The translations under genes were made by a program, and so were the position numbers. The notes under the pieces were generated by a model that was not told where the DNA came from, did no database searches, and was given only the letters and a program-made list of their open reading frames with translations. From Marinibaculum pumilum (GTDB taxonomy: Bacteria > Pseudomonadota > Alphaproteobacteria > Ferrovibrionales > Ferrovibrionaceae), in NCBI RefSeq assembly GCF_042646425.1, contig NZ_JBHRTR010000020.1, positions 170,505 through 234,504 of the forward strand: a DNA stretch of 64,000 bases, given 5' to 3'. Below are positions 11,701 through 18,918 of the stretch, piece by piece; the stretch's first letter is position 1, and the number at the start of each line of letters is the position of its first letter.

Positions 11701-13038
11701 GGTGGCCGTCGAGAAGGTCACCTGTTCGGTGCTTGCCGAACCGATCAGCGAGTCGATCGCCGAAACCGTCGCCGACGTCGCGCCGGAGAAGGTCACCTGC
11801 TCGGTGCTGGCCGAGCCGATCAACGTGTCGATGGCCGAAACGGTCGCCGACGTGGCGCCGGAGAAGGTCACCTGTTCGGCACTGGCCGAACCGATCAGCG
11901 AGTCGATTCCCGATACCGTCGCCGTATTGGCGCCGGAGAAGGTCACCTGGTCGACACTGGCGGAGCCGATCAGGGAGTCGATCGCGGCAGCCGTCGCCGA
12001 CGTGGCGCCGGAGAAGGTCACCTGCTCGGCGCTGGCCGAACCGATCAGCGAGTCGATTCCCGATACCGTCGCCGTATTGGCGCCGGTGAAAGTCACCTGG
12101 TCGACACTGGCGGAGCCGATCAGGGAGTCGATCGCGGCAGCCGTCGCCGACGTGGCGCCGGAGAAGGTTACCTGCTCGGTGCTGGCGGAACCGATCAGAG
12201 TATCGATTGCCGAGGCCGTCGCCGAGGTGGCGCCGGAGAAGGTCACCAGATCGGCGCTGGCCGAACCGATCAGCGAGTCGATCGCCGAGACCGTCACCGT
12301 GGTGGCGCCGGAGAAGGTCACCTGCTCGGTGCTGGCCGAACCGATGAGGGTGTCGATTGCCGCGACTGTCTGGCTGGTGGCACCCGAGAAGGTCAGCTGG
12401 TCGGCGCTGGCCGAACCGATCAGCGAATCAATCGCCGAAACCGTCGCCGTGGTGGCGCCGGTGAAGGTCACCTGTTCGGCACTGGCCGAGCCGATCAGGG
12501 AGTCGATCGCGGAGACGGTCTGCGTTGTGGCCCCGGAGAAGGTCACCTGCTCGACGCTGACGGACCCGATCAGCGTGTCGATCAGCGCGGCGGTGGCGGA
12601 GGTGCTGCCCGAAAAGGTGATCTGCTCCGCACTGGCCGAGCCGATCAGCGAGTCGATCGCGGAGACCGTCGACGTGTTGGCACCGGAGAAGGTCACCTGG
12701 TCGACACTGACCGATCCAAGCAGGGTCTCGATCGAATTGACGACGGTACTGGAGGCGCCGGAGAAGGTAATCTGCTGATTGTCGGTCGAGGACCCGATCA
12801 ACGTCTCAATCGCCGAGACCCGCATGCTGCTGGCGGTCGAGATGTTGACCAGGTCGTTGCCGCCACCGCCGATGATGCTGTGTGCGCCCGCGGTGCCGGT
12901 GACGGAGAACTCCGTCGAGTTGGCGGAGAAGGAGATCTGATCGGCGCCGCCGGAAGAATTGTAGATGACCAGCGTTGCTTCAGCCGAGAGAGATAGCGTG
13001 TCGTTTCCGGCGGTACCAGTGATGGTGACTGTGGTCAT
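5794..13038 (-). CDS. Giant Ser/Thr-rich beta-solenoid repeat protein, probable type I secreted surface protein, 2,414 aa
   Basis: Extracellular or surface protein, probably an adhesin or surface-layer-like filament. The start at 13038 begins MTTVTITGTAGNDTL and is preceded by AGGGGA about ten bases upstream; an upstream in-frame extension to 13134 has no such support. Most of the chain is repeats of 25 residues of the type IDSLIGSASAEQVTFSGATS, each giving two short beta-strands. They are interrupted by longer modules with GGNDTLTLANGTNTLSAFN blocks that resemble RTX nonapeptides. The repeat region has no Cys, almost no Lys, few aromatics and a very high Ser/Thr/Gly/Ala content. The last 165 residues contain GSTGADTINL and SVNNFQSGTDKMQV, close to the D-x-I-x-DF-x-x-GTDKI element before the uncleaved C-terminal signal of type I substrates. 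There is no N-terminal signal peptide, which fits type I export; no HlyB/HlyD/TolC genes are in the window. Flanking GT41 genes suggest glycosylation. Exact function unknown. Confidence 0.8.
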   Translation of the reverse strand: MTTVTITGTAGNDTLSLSAEATLVIYNSSGGADQISFSANSTEFSVTGTAGAHSIIGGGGNDLVNISTASSMRVSAIETLIGSSTDNQQITFSGASSTVVNSIETLLGSVSVDQVTFSGANTSTVSAIDSLIGSASAEQITFSGSTSATAALIDTLIGSVSVEQVTFSGATTQTVSAIDSLIGSASAEQVTFTGATTATVSAIDSLIGSASADQLTFSGATSQTVAAIDTLIGSASTEQVTFSGATTVTVSAIDSLIGSASADLVTFSGATSATASAIDTLIGSASTEQVTFSGATSATAAAIDSLIGSASVDQVTFTGANTATVSGIDSLIGSASAEQVTFSGATSATAAAIDSLIGSASVDQVTFSGANTATVSGIDSLIGSASAEQVTFSGATSATVSAIDTLIGSASTEQVTFSGATSATVSAIDSLIGSASTEQVTFSTATTATTALIDSIIGSTGNDRVTFSGANSSTVAAVETVIGSASTDQVTFSGASTVTAGLIDSLIGSASAERVTLSGATSATVSNIDSLIGSVSTDQITFSGATSSVVSAIDSLIGSASTEQVTLSGASSVTAGAIDSIIGSTGNDRVTFSGTNSSTVSGVETLVGSASNDQVTLSGASTVTASLIDTIIGSASSDYVSLSGGATTISIASVDTLVGTSATDNVTLTAQQTAGIYNLISGTGDTLVLNNSANTISAFNVDTLIGGNTADNVTLGGSGGQSVTVSAVETLVGSATNNESITFSGLNTVQVVALDTIIGSVSADVVTMSGAATTLVSGVDTLIGSSSAEQISISAASNMRVSNIDTLIGSASSDVITISGANTITVAALDSLIGSASSELVTVSGGGSMTAAHLDTVIGSASSDFLTLSAASTITLSNIDTVLGSASNEVVSITGGGTITAAQINTILGTASTELVNLTQASAVTVAGIDSIFGSASNDNVTLSGTNTVTVANLETLTGGATTDYVTVSGTSSALTTSLVETLVGTTGGDAITVAAAQTGALYNLLAGSDSLTLANGTNTLSAFNVESIFGNAGSDNITLGGSSGQTVRVSGVETLTGTTASDQVTFSGTGSTTVNAIDVLIGSVSTDVITLGSASTVSATAIDSLIGSSGTDAVNLGNVTNNTITVSGLESVAGGQLNDQVTFSAANTLVMSGVETVIGTTASESVTLSGASTLRASALDTLLGSSASEQVTFSGANTVTTANLNSLIGSVSADVVTISGGGTITASALDTLIGSASGDMVNLTAASVLRVSNIDTLIGSDSTDNITISSAATISVTSLETITGTTNTESITIASGASTLTASLIDTLIGNDAAQTVTLGASQTSAIINLLGGSDSLTLAAGGNNLSVFNTETIIGGGGNDNVTLGGASGGSLTAALLETLTGTSANEQVTFSGGATTTVSGLETLIGSVSAEAITLSGPSTVTAAGLNTLIGGASVDQVTLSGANTTTVTGVETLLGSVSADQINLTGLNTITVSAIDTLIGTASTEVVSLTGNTSVTVGAINTLVGAASADSLQVTMSGNTTMTVAQLDTLLGSVSADVITMSGANSLTVSAVDTLIGSASSDLVNITGASTMRVSNIDTLLGTSAAENVTISAASTMTVGAINTLTGSLLTESVTVSGGGSMTTSAIDTLIGSASADSITLAAAQSSAVYNLLGGSDTLVLATGTNNLSVFNIESIVGGASTTDTITLGGATGNTVTMGGIETLIGGTASDQVSLSGSSTMRVSGVDTLVGSATNDNITLSAANTMTVAAVETLTGTASTEYVTISGGGTLSSSLLDTIVGSSAVDNVVLTAAQTGAIINLLSGNDALTLANGTNTLSAFNIETITGGTGSDNIRIGGGSGVTTQVGAVETVLGSTAGSEAITLSGPSTITTGSIETITGSATNDVVTMSGGGTVTAALIETLNGSASSDWVNLSGAGTISGSSLDTIVGTSGSDGVTLTAAQSGAVMNLLGGNDILVLANGANSISSYNIETITAGTGSDSITLGGNTGQTVTVSNAETLVGTANADLVTLGATITGAIVNLLGGNDQLTLSGGGVNTLSTYNVETVLGGASADSVTLGGNSTTSTTVSGIETLLGATNADRVVTISGASTMTVSGIDTLTGSANADAITLSDATTITVSGIDTLTGTASADFVTLGSGGQTATLSNIDTLVGSAGNDGVTLGASTTSAIINLLGGNDTLTLANGTNTLSAFNVETLTGGTGSDNVTLGGAAGQTVSAGGIETLTGSANADTLTMTSGNNLVIGSTGADTINLQSGAGTDSVGYTSQLEGGAFGTNSGYDSVNNFQSGTDKMQVVANSTLVTAVDKNGDNSLALTSRASGAVNLSSDEVVYLTTAVSSGNLASSNFSDFLTALGSVSGTGPALVVANDGTNSGLYYLNDFGSGSVSASNVRMLGLFNSVVLQTGDVTLP
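6290..12960. repeat. Degenerate array of 75-bp coding repeats inside the giant protein gene
   Basis: The gene is built of 75-bp units encoding 25 residues each, roughly 80-90 in total by eye. The units nearest the N-terminus (about 11150-12760) are the most alike and run almost without interruption. Units towards the C-terminus are older and are broken up by longer RTX-like blocks that recur every several units. The repetition keeps other frames open on both strands. Confidence 0.85.
11881..12180. repeat. Recent 150-bp tandem duplication (two repeat units)
   Basis: Positions 11881-12030 and 12031-12180 match almost base for base, with about six differences in 150 bases, three of them clustered near 11936-11942 / 12086-12092. 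Each copy holds two 25-residue units. Neighbouring units are clearly less similar, so this is a young expansion. Confidence 0.85.
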
Positions 13039-13636
13039 CTTTGTAGATCCCCTGACCTGAAATTTTTCGAGTGCCGGGCAAAGCAGAGCGATGCCCCGGC
13101 CCCGGCTGCGGCAAAGATGGGGCATAGTAGCCACAAACGGAATTCAGCCGCAAGCGGCCTAAGCGGCTGTAAGGGCCTGATTTTTCGCCGGTTCGGCACA
13201 GCCCGTTGCGGGGCGCCTGAATGGCCGTCCGCCGGCCGGGCCGGCGGGCGTTCTTGAGTCCGGAAATTCAAGCGGCGGGGCGATGGCGGCCAGACCCCCT
13301 GCGAATCGTAGGATTTCCGCGACCTCCACGGGCGAGGGTCGCGACATTGAATGAACCTTCAGGAAGCGGATGGATGCCGGCGCGGCCGAGCTTCTCCGGG
13401 ACCGGGGCAGGCTCTGCTCCTGGTGCATAAATGCCACGATCTTCGAAGATTTCAGGCATCCTCGTTCTTTCGGTCAAGGCCGTGCGCGCGACCGCCTGCG
13501 TGTCGTCGGGATTGCACCGCCTGTCCCGGCTGGGCAAATAGGGAAGCGGTTCCCAATCGCTGCCTGTCGCTCCGGCATCGTTCGCCAGCGCTGCCGCCAG
13601 GCCTCACCCGTTTCTCACCCGTTCGGACCGCCCATC
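13039..13636. other. Intergenic region between divergent giant-protein and GT41 genes
   Basis: A 598-bp gap without a convincing gene; the open frames crossing it lack a ribosome site and have no recognisable domain. It should carry the promoters of both divergent genes. The half next to the giant gene is less GC-rich and holds a possible sigma-70-type promoter (13124-13153, minus). In the other half I see no clear promoter for the gene at 13637. Confidence 0.6.
13124..13153 (-). promoter_or_regulatory. Possible sigma-70-type promoter for the giant repeat protein
   Basis: On the minus strand TTGCGG (13153-13148) and TACTAT (13129-13124) are separated by 18 bases. Transcription would begin about 75-80 bases before the start codon at 13038. 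Matches are three of six at -35 and four of six at -10, so this is only a suggestion. Confidence 0.35.
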
Positions 13637-15607
13637 ATGCCCCACTCGACAGATCGACCGGACCCGGCCCGGCCGCCGGCGGCCGGCAGCCGATCCGATG
13701 TCGGCGTCGCGCGCCAGCCCGCAGAGACGGCGGTGCAGCCCGCCGACCTTCAGGGACTGGCGGTGGCGGGCGCGGCTGCCTATGGCCAGGCGCGATACGA
13801 CGAGGCGATCACCCGGTTCGCCCGGATGACGGAACTGGCCCCGGGCGAGATGGCGGGCCATCTGAACCTTGGCCATGCGCTGATGGCCGCGCAGCGGTTC
13901 GATGAGGCGCTTGCCAGCTATCGGAATGCTGCCGCGCTGCGTGCCGACCGTGCCGATGCCCAGTACGGTATCGGCAACGCCTTGAATGCTCTTGGCCGAC
14001 TGTCCGAGGCGGTGCCTTTCTTCGGAAAGGCCGCAGCCCTTATGCCGGACAACGCCGATGTGCTGTGTCACCACGGCAATGCGCTGTTGTCGGACCGGCA
14101 GTACGGGGCCGCGGCCGAGGCCTATCGCCGGGCCATTGCGGCGCGGCCGGGCGATGCCGGGCTGATGAACAACCTGGCAAGTGCGCTGCGCTACAGCCGC
14201 AGCCTGGAGGAAGCCGAAGCCGCCTATCGCGATGCGATTGCCGCAGACCCGGACTACGCCGACGCCTACGGCAACCTTGGGGTTCTGCTGCGCGACATGG
14301 GACGGCTGTCGGAAGGCATCGCCCAGCTGCGCGAAGCGCTGCGGATCAATCCCGCGGCCAATGCCACCCATTCGAACCTGATCTTCTGCCTGGATTTCCT
14401 GCCGGACATCGATGTGGCCGCGCACCAGGCCGAGCGCCGGAGCTGGCACCTGCGGCACGAGGTGCCGCGACGTCATCTGCGGCCCGCGCTGCAGAACCGG
14501 CCAGAGCCGGAGCGGGTGCTGCGGGTCGGCTATGTCTCCGCCGATTTCAAGGTGCACTCGGCCTCTGCCCTGTTCGGCCCGGTCATCCTGAACCATGACC
14601 GCAGTCGATTCGACGTGACCTGCTATTCGAGCACGGTGGGGGAGGATTTCCGCACCGCCCAGTTTGCGGCTGCGACCCGCTTCCGACGGGTGAACCATCT
14701 GGATGACACGGCGCTGGCCGCACAGATCCAGGCGGACGGGATCGACATCCTGGTGGACCTGTCCGGGCATACCGCGGGCAACCGCCTGCTGACCTTCGCG
14801 CAGAAGCCGGCACCGGTGCAGGTGACCGCCTGGGGCCATGCCACCAGCACCGGGCTGGAGGCGATGGACTATTTCTTCGCCGACCCCTACCTGGTGCCGG
14901 CAGCCGAACGGCATCTCTACGCCGAGCAGATCGCCGACCTGCCCTGCCTGCTCTGCTTCGAGGCGCCGCACTATGCCCCCGATGTCGCCGCGCTTCCCGC
15001 CGACACGAACGGCTGCATCACCTTCGGCTGCCTGAACCGCCTGGCGAAGGTGTCCCCGGAGGTGCTGACGGTCTGGGCGGAGATCCTGCGCGGCACGCCG
15101 GGAAGCAGGCTGTTGCTGAAGGGGAACGGCATGGCGAAGGCTGCCAACCAGGCGCGCTTCCGTTCGGTGATGGAATCGGCCGGCGTCTCCGGCGAGCGGC
15201 TGATCTTCCGCGACGAGACGCCCCACATCCGCCACCTCGCCACCTATGGCGAGGTCGACATCGCGCTGGACCCCTTTCCCTATTGCGGCGGCACCACGAC
15301 CTGCGAGGCATTGTGGATGGGGGTCCCGGTGGTGGCGATGGCCGGCCGGGTTCCGGCCAGCCGGCTGGGCGTCGCAATCCTGTCGGCGCTCGGCTTTCCG
15401 GGGCTGGTCGCCGCGGACCGCGACGGCTATGTCGCCCTGGCCTGCGGCCTGGCGGCCAACACCGACCTGCTGCGGCGGCTGCGCGCCGAATTACGGCCGC
15501 GCTTCGCCGCCGCACCGGTCGGCAATGTCCCGCTCTATACCCGGGCGGTCGAAGACTCCTACCGGGCGATGTGGCGGCGCTGGTGCCAGGAGGCGAGCCG
15601 CCACTGA
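13637..15607 (+). CDS. TPR-rich GT41 (OGT/SPINDLY-like) glycosyltransferase, 656 aa
   Basis: Long-TPR paralog transcribed away from the giant repeat gene. About six TPRs occupy residues 40-240, then the THSNLIFCLDF linker, then the catalytic domain from about 293: SADFKVHS with His307, VDLSGHT, KPAPVQVTAWGHATSTGLEAMDY (written here as two adjacent motifs, KPAPVQ and GHATSTGLEAMDY), LNRLAK with the donor-binding lysine, and GGTTTCEALWMGVP. The start is taken at ATG 13637, just before a short proline-rich leader. The frame is open back to 13370, but that part shows no TPR character. The 3' end is 16 bp from the convergent aminotransferase gene at 15624. Its position divergent from the giant gene is the closest link between a canonical GT41 and that protein. 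Confidence 0.88.
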   Translation: MPHSTDRPDPARPPAAGSRSDVGVARQPAETAVQPADLQGLAVAGAAAYGQARYDEAITRFARMTELAPGEMAGHLNLGHALMAAQRFDEALASYRNAAALRADRADAQYGIGNALNALGRLSEAVPFFGKAAALMPDNADVLCHHGNALLSDRQYGAAAEAYRRAIAARPGDAGLMNNLASALRYSRSLEEAEAAYRDAIAADPDYADAYGNLGVLLRDMGRLSEGIAQLREALRINPAANATHSNLIFCLDFLPDIDVAAHQAERRSWHLRHEVPRRHLRPALQNRPEPERVLRVGYVSADFKVHSASALFGPVILNHDRSRFDVTCYSSTVGEDFRTAQFAAATRFRRVNHLDDTALAAQIQADGIDILVDLSGHTAGNRLLTFAQKPAPVQVTAWGHATSTGLEAMDYFFADPYLVPAAERHLYAEQIADLPCLLCFEAPHYAPDVAALPADTNGCITFGCLNRLAKVSPEVLTVWAEILRGTPGSRLLLKGNGMAKAANQARFRSVMESAGVSGERLIFRDETPHIRHLATYGEVDIALDPFPYCGGTTTCEALWMGVPVVAMAGRVPASRLGVAILSALGFPGLVAADRDGYVALACGLAANTDLLRRLRAELRPRFAAAPVGNVPLYTRAVEDSYRAMWRRWCQEASRH

Positions 15608-15623
15608 CAGCGCCGCCGCAGGG

Positions 15624-16739
15624 TCAGCCCTGGCGGTAGAAGCTCCCGATCGCCTCTGCGACCCGCGCCACCGCCTCCGCCCCCAGCGATTGATGCACCG
15701 GCAGGGACAGGGTGTGCGCCGCCTGGCGCTCGGTCTCCGGGAAATCGCCCGCCTTGTAGCCCAGACCCGCGGCGGCCGGCTGCAGGTGGATCGGCACCGG
15801 ATAGTGCATCGCGGTCTGGATGCCGGCCTGGCGCAGATGGGCGGCAAGCCGGTCGCGGTCCGGCGCTTCCACCCGGAAGGTCGACCAGGTGTTGTATTCG
15901 TGCTGCCGCTCCGGCACCGCCCGCACCGGGCTGTCCTGCAGCAGCCGCAGGTAGAGATCGGCGTTGCGCCGCCGCCGCGCCTCCACCGACGGCAGGCGTT
16001 GCAGCCGCATCAGCAGCACCGCCGCCTGCACATTGTCGAGGCGGGAGACGAAGCCGAATTCCACCACCCCGCTGGGGGTCGTGCCATGGCTGCGCAGCCG
16101 GCGGATCCGGTCGGCGATCGCCGCATCCGCGGTGGCGACGAAGCCGCCGTCGCCGACCCCGTTCAGGTTCTTCGCCGGATGGGTGGAAAAGCAGCCCACC
16201 GTGCCGAACGTGCCGGCCGCGCGGTCCTGGAATTTCGAGCCGAAGGCCTGCGCCGCATCCTCGATCACCAGCAGGCCGTGCGCCTGCGCGATCTCGCCGA
16301 TGCGGTCCATGTCGCAGACCCGGCCGCCCAGATGCACCGGCATGATCGCCCGGGTCCGCGGGCCGATGGCGCGTGCCACCGCATCCGGGTCGATGTTGAT
16401 GTCGTCGGCCACGTCGGCAAAAACCGGCACCGCGCCGATATGCCGGATCGCGGCGGTGGAGGCGACGAAGGAATTCGGCGGGGTGATGACCTCGTCGCCC
16501 GGCGCGATGCCGGCGGCGACCATGCCCAGCATCAGCGCATCGGTGCCGGAGGAGACCGCCACAACATGCGGCGTGCCCAGGGCGGCGGCCAGCGCCGCTT
16601 CCAGTTCCGCCACCAGGGGACCGCCGACCCAGCCGCCGTCCATCACGCCCCGCGCCAGGGCGGCCTGCAGCGCCTCGCCCTCCTCCGCCGCCTGCGCGGC
16701 AAGGTCGAGGAACGGAATCTCCGGCACGGTCCCGCTCAT
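15624..16739 (-). CDS. DegT/DnrJ/EryC1-type sugar aminotransferase, 371 aa
   Basis: PLP-dependent aminotransferase of the family that converts keto-sugar nucleotides to amino sugars. Seen: the VSSGTDALMLGM phosphate-binding segment, GDEVITPPNSFVAS, VIEDAAQAFGS, the PLP lysine in HPAKNLNGVGDGG, and the C-terminal HEYNTWSTFRVEAP and MHYPVPIHLQP segments. Length is normal for the family. The start at 16739 overlaps the upstream stop codon as ATGA, so translation is probably coupled. It is the last gene of the operon 20989-15624. It is clearly paralogous to the adjacent aminotransferase (same motif order, similar spacing), which suggests two transaminations or two related substrates. The exact sugar is unknown. 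Confidence 0.88.
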   Translation of the reverse strand: MSGTVPEIPFLDLAAQAAEEGEALQAALARGVMDGGWVGGPLVAELEAALAAALGTPHVVAVSSGTDALMLGMVAAGIAPGDEVITPPNSFVASTAAIRHIGAVPVFADVADDINIDPDAVARAIGPRTRAIMPVHLGGRVCDMDRIGEIAQAHGLLVIEDAAQAFGSKFQDRAAGTFGTVGCFSTHPAKNLNGVGDGGFVATADAAIADRIRRLRSHGTTPSGVVEFGFVSRLDNVQAAVLLMRLQRLPSVEARRRRNADLYLRLLQDSPVRAVPERQHEYNTWSTFRVEAPDRDRLAAHLRQAGIQTAMHYPVPIHLQPAAAGLGYKAGDFPETERQAAHTLSLPVHQSLGAEAVARVAEAIGSFYRQG

Positions 16740-17872
16740 TGCGCCGCCTCCGCTTCGCCCAGGGCGAAGCCGCGGATGGTGGCGATCACATGTTCGACCT
16801 GGTCGTCGTCCAGATACTGGTGCACCGGCAGGGTCAGGGTCTCCGCCGCCTGGCGGTCGGTTTCCGGGAAGCGGGCGCCGGCCGGCAGGACCTCGGCCAG
16901 CGCCGGCTGGCGATAGATCGGCACCGGATAGTGGATCTTGTATTCGATGCCCTGCGCGCCGCAATGCACCGCCAGCGCGTCGCGCCGGTCGCAGAACAGC
17001 TGGTAGGTGACGAAGGAATGCCGCACGTCGGGATGCCGGCGCGGGATGCGCAGCCCGGGCAGGCCGGCGAAGGCGGCATCGTAGCGGGCGGCGATGGCGT
17101 TGCGGCGGGCGACGATGGCGTCGGCCTGCGGCAGCATCTTCAACGCTACCGCGGCCTGCAGGCTGTCCAGCCGCGAATTGGTCCCCATCAGCACGACCGT
17201 GTCGCGGTCCGCCAGGCCGTGGTTGCGCAACAGCCGCAGCTGCGCCGCCAGGGCATCGTCGTCGGTGACGATCACGCCGCCATCGCCCCAGATGTTGAGG
17301 AACTTCAGCGGGTGCATGGAATAGATGCCGGCAGCGCCCCAGGTGCCGGCCATGCGGCCGTCCTGCAGGGTCATGAAGGCCTGGCAGGCATCCTCCACCA
17401 CCGGCACGCCGTGCCGTGCGGCCAGCGCGTTCAGCGCCGCCATGTCGGCCATCGTGCCGCTCAGATGCACCGGCACGATCGCCTTCGTCGCCGGGCCGAT
17501 GGCGGCCGGCAGGGCATCCAGGTCGAGGCAGAGGCTGTCGTCGACATCGACGAAGACAGGCTTCGCGCCCAGCTCCGCGATCGCGCCGACGGTGGCGACG
17601 AAGGTGTTGGCGGCGGTGATCACCTCGTCGCCCGGCCCGACACCCACCGCGCGCAGCGACAGCTTGATGCCGTCGGTGCCGGAATTGACGCCGATGGCAT
17701 GCGCCGCGCCGGTCTTCGCGGCGAAGGCCGCCTCGAACGCGGTGACCACGGCGCCGAGGGTGAAGTCGCCGCTGGCGACCACCTCCGCGATCGCCGCCAT
17801 GATCGGCGCCGGGTCGGCGAACTGCTGCGGCAGGTAGTTGAAGGGGACCCTGACCCCGCGATCGGCACCCAT
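16736..17872 (-). CDS. DegT/DnrJ/EryC1-type sugar aminotransferase, 378 aa
   Basis: Tandem paralog of the previous gene. Motifs: GVNSGTDGIKLSL, GDEVITAANTFVAT, VVEDACQAFMT, the PLP lysine in HPLKFLNIWGDGG, and KIHYPVPIYRQP near the C-terminus. The family acts on nucleotide-linked keto-sugars or related cyclitols, with glutamate or glutamine as amino donor. One base separates its start from the stop of the E1 beta gene upstream, and its stop overlaps the next start. It is most probably part of one pathway with the E1 subunits and the SDR. Confidence 0.88.
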   Translation of the reverse strand: MGADRGVRVPFNYLPQQFADPAPIMAAIAEVVASGDFTLGAVVTAFEAAFAAKTGAAHAIGVNSGTDGIKLSLRAVGVGPGDEVITAANTFVATVGAIAELGAKPVFVDVDDSLCLDLDALPAAIGPATKAIVPVHLSGTMADMAALNALAARHGVPVVEDACQAFMTLQDGRMAGTWGAAGIYSMHPLKFLNIWGDGGVIVTDDDALAAQLRLLRNHGLADRDTVVLMGTNSRLDSLQAAVALKMLPQADAIVARRNAIAARYDAAFAGLPGLRIPRRHPDVRHSFVTYQLFCDRRDALAVHCGAQGIEYKIHYPVPIYRQPALAEVLPAGARFPETDRQAAETLTLPVHQYLDDDQVEHVIATIRGFALGEAEAAQ

Positions 17873-17873
17873 C

Positions 17874-18911
17874 TCAGCCGTCCTTCCGCCCGACCGCGAT
17901 GCGGGCGGCGGCCTCGATCTCCGCCGCGCCGGGATAGAAGGCGCCTTCCAGGTGGGCGCTGGTCGGCGAATGGCTCTGCGGCCAGGTCACCCGCACCGGC
18001 CGCGCCTTCAGCTCCGGCCCCAGCGCCTCCGCCACCGCGGCGACGATCTCCGCCGCGGCGCCGAAGCGCTGCCAGCCGGGATCGGCCACCACCAGCCGGC
18101 CGGTATGGCGGACCGAGGCGATGACCGTGTCCAGGTCCAGCGGCGCCAGGCAGCGCAGGTCCACCACCTCCGCGGCGATGCCGGCCTCGGCCAGGCGCTC
18201 CGCCGCGGCCAGCGCCTCCGGCACCATGGCGCCGATGGCGACCAGGGTGACGTCGTCGCCGGCACGGCGCACCGCCGCCTTGCCCAGGCGCAGGCGGTAG
18301 GGTTCCACCGGCACCTCCTCGGTCATCGAATAGAGCTGACGCCCCTCGATCACCAGGGTGGGATCGTCGCTGAAGATGCTGGCCAGCAGCAGCCCCTTGG
18401 CGTCGGCCGGGGTGGCGGGCATCACCACCTGCAGCCCCGGCACATGCGCGAACCAGGCGTGCAGGCTCTTGGAATGCTGCGGGCCCTGGCCCCAGCCCTT
18501 GCCGACGATGGCGCGGATCGTCAGCGGCAGTTTCGCCTGGCCGCCGGAAATGAAACGCCACATGCTGAGCCAGTTCACCAGCATGTCGACACCGTACAGC
18601 ATGAAGTCCAGGCGCTGGTGCACCAGCACCGGCCGCAGCCCGGCATTCGCCGCACCGCCGGCAAGCCCGGTCAACGCCTGTTCGGCGATCGGCACGTCGA
18701 ACACCCGGTGGCCGCCATGGCGCTCCGCCAGGCCCTTCGTGGTGCCGAAGATGCCGCTGGCGCCATCGGCGCCGATGCCATAGAGCACGACGCCGGGATC
18801 GGCCTGCAGGGCCTGGTCCATGGCATCGCGCAGGGCGCCGGCATAGGTGGTCGGCGCGGTCTTCATCCCGTGGGGTCGGTCGCCGCCCCCGGCGGCTGCG
18901 GAATCGCTCAT
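17874..18911 (-). CDS. ThDP-dependent dehydrogenase E1 beta / transketolase-C-type subunit, 345 aa
   Basis: Beta subunit of an alpha2beta2 thiamine-diphosphate enzyme (pyruvate/branched-chain dehydrogenase E1 type). Visible: FDVPIAEQALTGLAGGAA near the N-terminus, which carries the glutamate that activates ThDP, the GPQHSKSLHAWFAHVPGL segment, and a transketolase-C domain with VVDLRCLAPLDLDTV and VVADPG. The start is ATG 18911, seven bases after the alpha-subunit stop; an internal ATG at 18866 is an alternative. There is no lipoyl E2 or E3 gene nearby and the partners are sugar-modifying enzymes. The pair may therefore transfer a two-carbon unit to a sugar or other acceptor rather than feed acyl-CoA synthesis; that role is inference. 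Confidence 0.85.
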   Translation of the reverse strand: MSDSAAAGGGDRPHGMKTAPTTYAGALRDAMDQALQADPGVVLYGIGADGASGIFGTTKGLAERHGGHRVFDVPIAEQALTGLAGGAANAGLRPVLVHQRLDFMLYGVDMLVNWLSMWRFISGGQAKLPLTIRAIVGKGWGQGPQHSKSLHAWFAHVPGLQVVMPATPADAKGLLLASIFSDDPTLVIEGRQLYSMTEEVPVEPYRLRLGKAAVRRAGDDVTLVAIGAMVPEALAAAERLAEAGIAAEVVDLRCLAPLDLDTVIASVRHTGRLVVADPGWQRFGAAAEIVAAVAEALGPELKARPVRVTWPQSHSPTSAHLEGAFYPGAAEIEAAARIAVGRKDG

Positions 18912-18918
18912 CAAAGCC

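Noticed and set aside
5791..12778. Long plus-strand frames opposite the giant repeat gene (488, 641, 544 residues and others)
   Set aside because: They are produced by the 75-bp periodicity: a repeat length divisible by three keeps all frames open. They are simple repeats without start sites or folds, whereas the minus frame has a ribosome site, terminator and RTX-like end.
6290..12960. Regular 75-bp repeats as a CRISPR array
   Set aside because: The repeats are continuous in-frame coding units without unique spacers, and no cas genes are present.
13370..13636. Upstream extension of the GT41 at 13637
   Set aside because: The frame is open but the sequence is Arg/Cys-rich without TPR pattern, and ATG 13637 directly precedes normal-looking protein.
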